A stretch of DNA of 64,000 bases from Deinococcus arboris (GTDB taxonomy: Bacteria > Deinococcota > Deinococci > Deinococcales > Deinococcaceae). This document shows, piece after piece, positions 60,388 to 64,000 of this stretch. Under the pieces are notes generated by a model. The model saw only the letters and a program-made list of their open reading frames with translations, was not told the origin of the DNA and searched no databases. The DNA lies in assembly GCF_009755355.1 (NCBI RefSeq), contig NZ_WQLB01000005.1, forward strand, positions 1 to 64,000, given 5' to 3'. Every line of letters starts with the position of its first letter. Within the stretch, counting starts at the first letter, position 1. A program made the translations under genes and the position numbers.

Positions 60388-61523
60388 CCCGCTCAGTGCT
60401 GATTGTGGGGGCGGGGATTGGTGGGCTGGCCCTGGCGCAGCGGCTGCTTCAGACCGGCATCCAGGTCAGGCTCATCGAAAAGGTACCGGCGTGGCGGCCA
60501 GTAGGCGCCGGCCTGATTCTCAGTGTCAATGCCTTGCGGGTGCTGGAGCGGCTGGGCCTGGCCGAAGGCGCCGCGCACCGGGGCCAGCGGCTCACCTCGG
60601 CCCAGGTTACAGACGCAGCAGGCCGCCCCCTTCAGACCGTCCTTTACCCCCAGAGCAGTGCGGGCGGCGCTGTTGCCCTACACCGCGCCACCTTGCAAGA
60701 CCTGCTCAGCCGGGGCGTGGAGTCCCAGATTCAATTTGGAACCACTCTTCGCGCCCTTCATCAGGATGCTGGGGGTGTGGAAGTCGGTCTCAGCGACGGT
60801 TCAGAGGGACGTTTTGATGCCGTGGTGGGCGCCGATGGGCTGCACTCGTCAGTCCGCCAGCTGGTTTTTGGTGACGTTCCGAAACATTACGCGGGCTACA
60901 CCAGCTGGCGCTTCCTGGTGGACGTACCTCAAACCGGCCCGCACGACTACGCGGTGGAAATGTGGGGCCGAGGCTGCCGGCTGGGTCTGGTACCCATAGG
61001 TCAGGGGCAACTTTACGGCTATGTCACGGCCAATGCGCCGGAAAGGGAAAGGCCGACCTCTGGTCAGACCGATACTATGCAGGAGTTGCAGGCCCTCTGC
61101 CGCCCGTTTGGTGGGCTCGCCCCGGCTGTAACGGCGCAGCTGCGTGCCGACCTGCCGGTCATCCGAACTGACATCCATGAGGTGCGCCTATCCTGCTGGG
61201 TCCGGGGCCGGGCAGCCCTGCTGGGCGACGCGGCCCACGCCATGACCCCCAATCTGGGCCAGGGCGCGGCCATGAGCCTGGAAGACGCCTGGGTGCTGGG
61301 CGGGCAGCTGGCCGTAGCCGAGGCGCCCGCCGCCCTGGCCTGTTACGAACAACTTCGGCAGGCGCGCGTGAACCGCGTGCAAACCCAGTCACGGCAGCTG
61401 GGCCGCGCCGGACAACTGGAAGCGACCTGGCTGCGCGTCGTGCGGGACGTGGGCCTGCGCCTCTCGCCACCGTCATTGGCCCGCCCCTCTACCCGCGACC
61501 TCTTTGAGGTTGCGCTCGACTGA
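60384..61523 (+). CDS. FAD-dependent monooxygenase
   Basis: Aromatic-hydroxylase-type flavoprotein, 379 aa. The FAD dinucleotide fold GAGIGGLALAQ is at 9-19, an acidic residue ends the second strand (LIEK), and GDAAHAMTPNLGQGAAMSLED, the third FAD-binding motif, is near 275-295. The middle DGLHSSVR motif is also present. It likely hydroxylates an aromatic or related compound, substrate unknown. It is co-translated with the TetR regulator; a hairpin follows its stop. Confidence 0.92.
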   Translation: MTRSVLIVGAGIGGLALAQRLLQTGIQVRLIEKVPAWRPVGAGLILSVNALRVLERLGLAEGAAHRGQRLTSAQVTDAAGRPLQTVLYPQSSAGGAVALHRATLQDLLSRGVESQIQFGTTLRALHQDAGGVEVGLSDGSEGRFDAVVGADGLHSSVRQLVFGDVPKHYAGYTSWRFLVDVPQTGPHDYAVEMWGRGCRLGLVPIGQGQLYGYVTANAPERERPTSGQTDTMQELQALCRPFGGLAPAVTAQLRADLPVIRTDIHEVRLSCWVRGRAALLGDAAHAMTPNLGQGAAMSLEDAWVLGGQLAVAEAPAALACYEQLRQARVNRVQTQSRQLGRAGQLEATWLRVVRDVGLRLSPPSLARPSTRDLFEVALD

Positions 61524-61682
61524 GAGTGGCGGCCAGTGACGCTCAGGAGCGTTATTGGCTGTTCAATTCCGCCTACACCGCTACCTCTTTCGGCCAAGGG
61601 GCCCCTCCCCGCATCTGCTCTGGGTTCCGCTATGAGTGCCGTCTGCACTCAAGAGAAACCCCGCCTCCAACAAAGGTAGGCA

Positions 61683-61718
61683 GAGCATTGAGGGTCAACC
61701 AGACGCCCCTCAATGCTC
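61683..61718. terminator. Hairpin between the monooxygenase and YhgE genes
   Basis: GAGCATTGAGGG (61683-61694) pairs with CCCTCAATGCTC (61707-61718), a perfect 12-bp stem between converging genes, without a T-run. Confidence 0.65.
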
Positions 61719-61820
61719 CCGCCAGTAACGTCCACCTCTGCGGAAACAGGGAGACTCCAACCTCATAGAAGACCGCTGTGAGCCCGCTTCCTCCCCCAAC
61801 CTCACTTCACACCTTTTCAC

Positions 61821-64000
61821 TTACCCCACGTCGGTCAGGATGGGTGAACGGAAGCGGTCGTCGGGCGTGTACACCCAGCGGCGGCGACTGAGCAGGGCCA
61901 CCCCCAGACTGACAGCGGCCACCAGCGCCAGATGGCCCATAAACACCCAGTATTGTCCCTCGAATGCCCCAAACATCGCCGCGCGCAGGGCGTTCACGAC
62001 AGCCGTGACTGGAATCACTGTATGAATAGCCTGAAACACCGGGCCAGAGAGTTCAACGGGGTAACTGCCCCCACTGGCGGCCAGCTGCACAATCAGCAGA
62101 ATCAAGGCCAGGACGCGCCCAGCCGGGCCAAACAGCAGGTTCAGAGCGACCACGACCAGCAGAAAGGTCAGGCTGGCTGCCAGGGCCGTCAGCACCACCA
62201 GCGCCGGGCTGAGCAGATGAACGTCCAGCAGGTGCAGGCCCGCGACCACCAGCAGCGCCTGCCCCAGCACGATGAGGCCAGGTTGCGCCAGCTTGCGCAG
62301 CACGCGGGCCGCCTGCGAGGTCTGCCGGCCACTGGCGGGCAGCAGCAGATACGGAAAGATAAAGGTGGTCATGGTGGCCCCCACCCACAACGCCAGGGCC
62401 ACAAAGTAGGGCGCGAAAGCGTTGCCGTTGTTGGGCACGTCGGCAAAGGTCTGGGTACGCACCTGCACGCTCTGGGCCAGGCCTTCAGGGTCGCCGCCCA
62501 GGTCCTCGGTGGTGGCGGGGATTTCGCGGCGCAGCCGGGCCAGGCCGTCCGCCAGCTGCCCGGCACCACTGGCCAGATCAGTCGCCCCAGCCTGCACCTT
62601 CTCAGAGCCTGCCGCCAGATCACCCGTGCGGGCCGCCAGCACCCCGGCACTCTGGGCCAGTTGGTCAGCGCCGCTGCTCAGTTTTGTCAGCTCGGCCTGG
62701 GCCGGCACCTTGCGGTTGATTTGCCCCAGCGCCGCGCCCAGCTTCACGCTGCCGTCGGCCAGCTTGGTGACACCAGTCTGCACCTTGGCGGCGCCGCCGG
62801 CCAGCTGCCCGGCCCCCGTCGCCGCCGCGCGGCTGCCCTGGGCCAGCGTTTGCGTCCCCTGCTGAAGTCGGGCCGCGCCGCCCTGCACCTGGGCCGCGCC
62901 TTTGGCCAGGGCCGCAGCGCCCGTGGCCGCTTGCTGGGCGCCCTGCCCGGCGGCGGTCAGGCCCTGGGCCAGCGTCTGGGCACCGGCCTCCAGTTGGGCG
63001 GCGCCCGCCGTCACTGGCTGTCCAGCTGGCAGCGCGCGGCGCAGGGTCCCGGACTGGCCACCCAGTTCAGCAGCACCGGCCTGAAGCTCGCTCAGGCCGC
63101 CGGCCAGCGCCGGCAGGTCTTTGGCCAGCCGGGCGCTGCCTGTCCCCACCTGCGCCGCCCCGCCCGAGAGGGTGCGCGCGCCGGTCGCCAGGTCCCCGCT
63201 GCCCGCGGCCAGTTTCTTCAGTTGCCCGGCCAGCTGACCGGTGCCGGCCGAGAGCGCCCGCGCCCCCTCTTTCAGTGGGGCGACCTCTGCGCTGGTGGGA
63301 GCGGCGGCCTCCAGTTGCCGCAGCGAGCCCGACAGCCGGCCCACGCCGCCCGTCAGGGTGCTCACGCCCCCGGCCAGCTTCCCGGCGCCAGTGGCCAGGT
63401 CAGCCGAGCCGCTGGCCAGGCGCCCTGCGCCTCGCGCCAGGGTGGCCGCGCCGCTCTGTAACTCCTCAGCGCCGTCCGAGAGCCGCTCTGCACCCGCCGC
63501 CAGGTCACCAGTGGCCGCACGCAGGTCGGCAAAGCCCTGCTGCACGTCTTTCAGGCTACTCTGCACCACTTCCCAGCGGCGCTCGCCCAGGTCACGGTTC
63601 AGGGTCTCGGCCAGTTCGCCGGCCACCCGGTCAGCCACCGCACTGGCGTAGGCATTCAGGCCCGGCGCCCGGTACAGCCGCAGCAGGCCATGCTCGCTGC
63701 TGCGCCCCCCCACGGCCTTGCGGCTGAATTCGGCGGGGATGGTCAGGGCAAAGTACACCTCGCCCCGGCGCACGGCCTCCTCGGCGGCGGCCTGGGTGGG
63801 GTAGCGGCGGAAGTCCACAGGAGGGTCGCGGCGCAGTTCGGTCACGAGATCGTGGCCCACGTTGACCCGCTTGCCGCGCTGCACAGTGCCCTGGTCCAGG
63901 TTGACCAGCGCAGCTGGCAGCTGGGGCAACTGCCCCGCTGGGTCCCAGACGCCCAGCAGATACACCGTGACGTAAATGATGGGAATAAAGAGAAACAGCG
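61821..64000 (-). CDS. YhgE/Pip family membrane protein (5' end beyond the window)
   Basis: Partial gene; the frame is open to the window edge and reads LFLFIPIIYVTVYLLGVWDP before the first possible GTG start at 63965. This is the conserved YhgE/Pip N-terminal span ending in WDP and then LVNLDQG. The middle (about residues 165-520 from 63965) is a long run of short repeats of the type LAxGAxxLxxGA, a helical coiled region. The C-terminal 200 residues carry five or so spans of the ABC-2 permease fold. Relatives include ESX/type VII-secretion and phage-receptor proteins; the role here is unknown. It may act in export. Confidence 0.88.
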   Translation of the reverse strand, partial: LFLFIPIIYVTVYLLGVWDPAGQLPQLPAALVNLDQGTVQRGKRVNVGHDLVTELRRDPPVDFRRYPTQAAAEEAVRRGEVYFALTIPAEFSRKAVGGRSSEHGLLRLYRAPGLNAYASAVADRVAGELAETLNRDLGERRWEVVQSSLKDVQQGFADLRAATGDLAAGAERLSDGAEELQSGAATLARGAGRLASGSADLATGAGKLAGGVSTLTGGVGRLSGSLRQLEAAAPTSAEVAPLKEGARALSAGTGQLAGQLKKLAAGSGDLATGARTLSGGAAQVGTGSARLAKDLPALAGGLSELQAGAAELGGQSGTLRRALPAGQPVTAGAAQLEAGAQTLAQGLTAAGQGAQQAATGAAALAKGAAQVQGGAARLQQGTQTLAQGSRAAATGAGQLAGGAAKVQTGVTKLADGSVKLGAALGQINRKVPAQAELTKLSSGADQLAQSAGVLAARTGDLAAGSEKVQAGATDLASGAGQLADGLARLRREIPATTEDLGGDPEGLAQSVQVRTQTFADVPNNGNAFAPYFVALALWVGATMTTFIFPYLLLPASGRQTSQAARVLRKLAQPGLIVLGQALLVVAGLHLLDVHLLSPALVVLTALAASLTFLLVVVALNLLFGPAGRVLALILLIVQLAASGGSYPVELSGPVFQAIHTVIPVTAVVNALRAAMFGAFEGQYWVFMGHLALVAAVSLGVALLSRRRWVYTPDDRFRSPILTDVG

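Overview
The window is GC-rich chromosomal DNA that reads as Deinococcus. The evidence is the short Thermus/Deinococcus-length infB, a cytochrome P450 resembling the Deinococcus carotenoid hydroxylase, a bacilliredoxin-like protein (the phylum uses bacillithiol), small dispersed intergenic repeats, and many genes with a TANNNT -10 box only 5-8 bases before the start codon, as expected for leaderless mRNAs. No phage, CRISPR array, rRNA or intact transposase was found. Genes lie on both strands in short operons, and most long ORFs antisense to them are GC-driven shadows.

Layout. 1-7000: a repeat copy, a small hypothetical gene, nagZ-type hexosaminidase, a secreted protein, and a peptide ABC uptake operon (binding protein, two permeases, no ATPases). 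7000-13500: a degenerate shikimate-dehydrogenase-like protein, wecB/wecA-type surface-polysaccharide genes, upp, an APH-family kinase and a divergent HD-GYP protein. 13500-18500: a YkgJ-type protein, tRNA-Val(UAC), and the rimP-nusA-ylxR-infB operon behind a tandem-hairpin leader. 18500-28000: a DoxX-like membrane protein, pepF, a sugar-efflux MFS, a BrxC-like protein, an unusual three-gene cassette ending in a HAMP protein with no output domain, a DUF2383 protein and a YqjF protein.

28000-36600: a TPR-like protein with the bifunctional RelA/SpoT, a 34-codon gene, a ten-TM GGDEF-EAL protein, a nuclease-like ORF and a DUF1152 gene. 36500-43600: acyl-CoA dehydrogenase with a methylcrotonyl-CoA carboxylase-like beta subunit, P450, an orphan scoB, and divergent nadM/nadE. 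The dehydrogenase, carboxylase and scoB fit leucine or branched-chain acid breakdown. 43700-52600: a metzincin lipoprotein, a TPR/winged-helix regulator, CtpA protease, and a tight ftsE-ftsX-EnvC-like operon for wall cleavage at division. 52900-58500: rpsP-khpA-rimM-trmD, a LON-domain protein and recG. 58500-64000: a HAD protein with an A/T-rich front half, a TetR-monooxygenase pair with a palindromic upstream site, and a YhgE/Pip membrane protein running off the right end.

The main signals for follow-up are: a family of about 130-160 bp MITE-like repeats placed at gene 3' ends; recurrent leaderless promoter geometry; several enzyme homologues whose catalytic motifs are lost (AroE-like, the Nudix half of NadM, the LytM domain, HD-GYP); the sensor-like cassette at 23561-26545; and the chimeric HAD gene.
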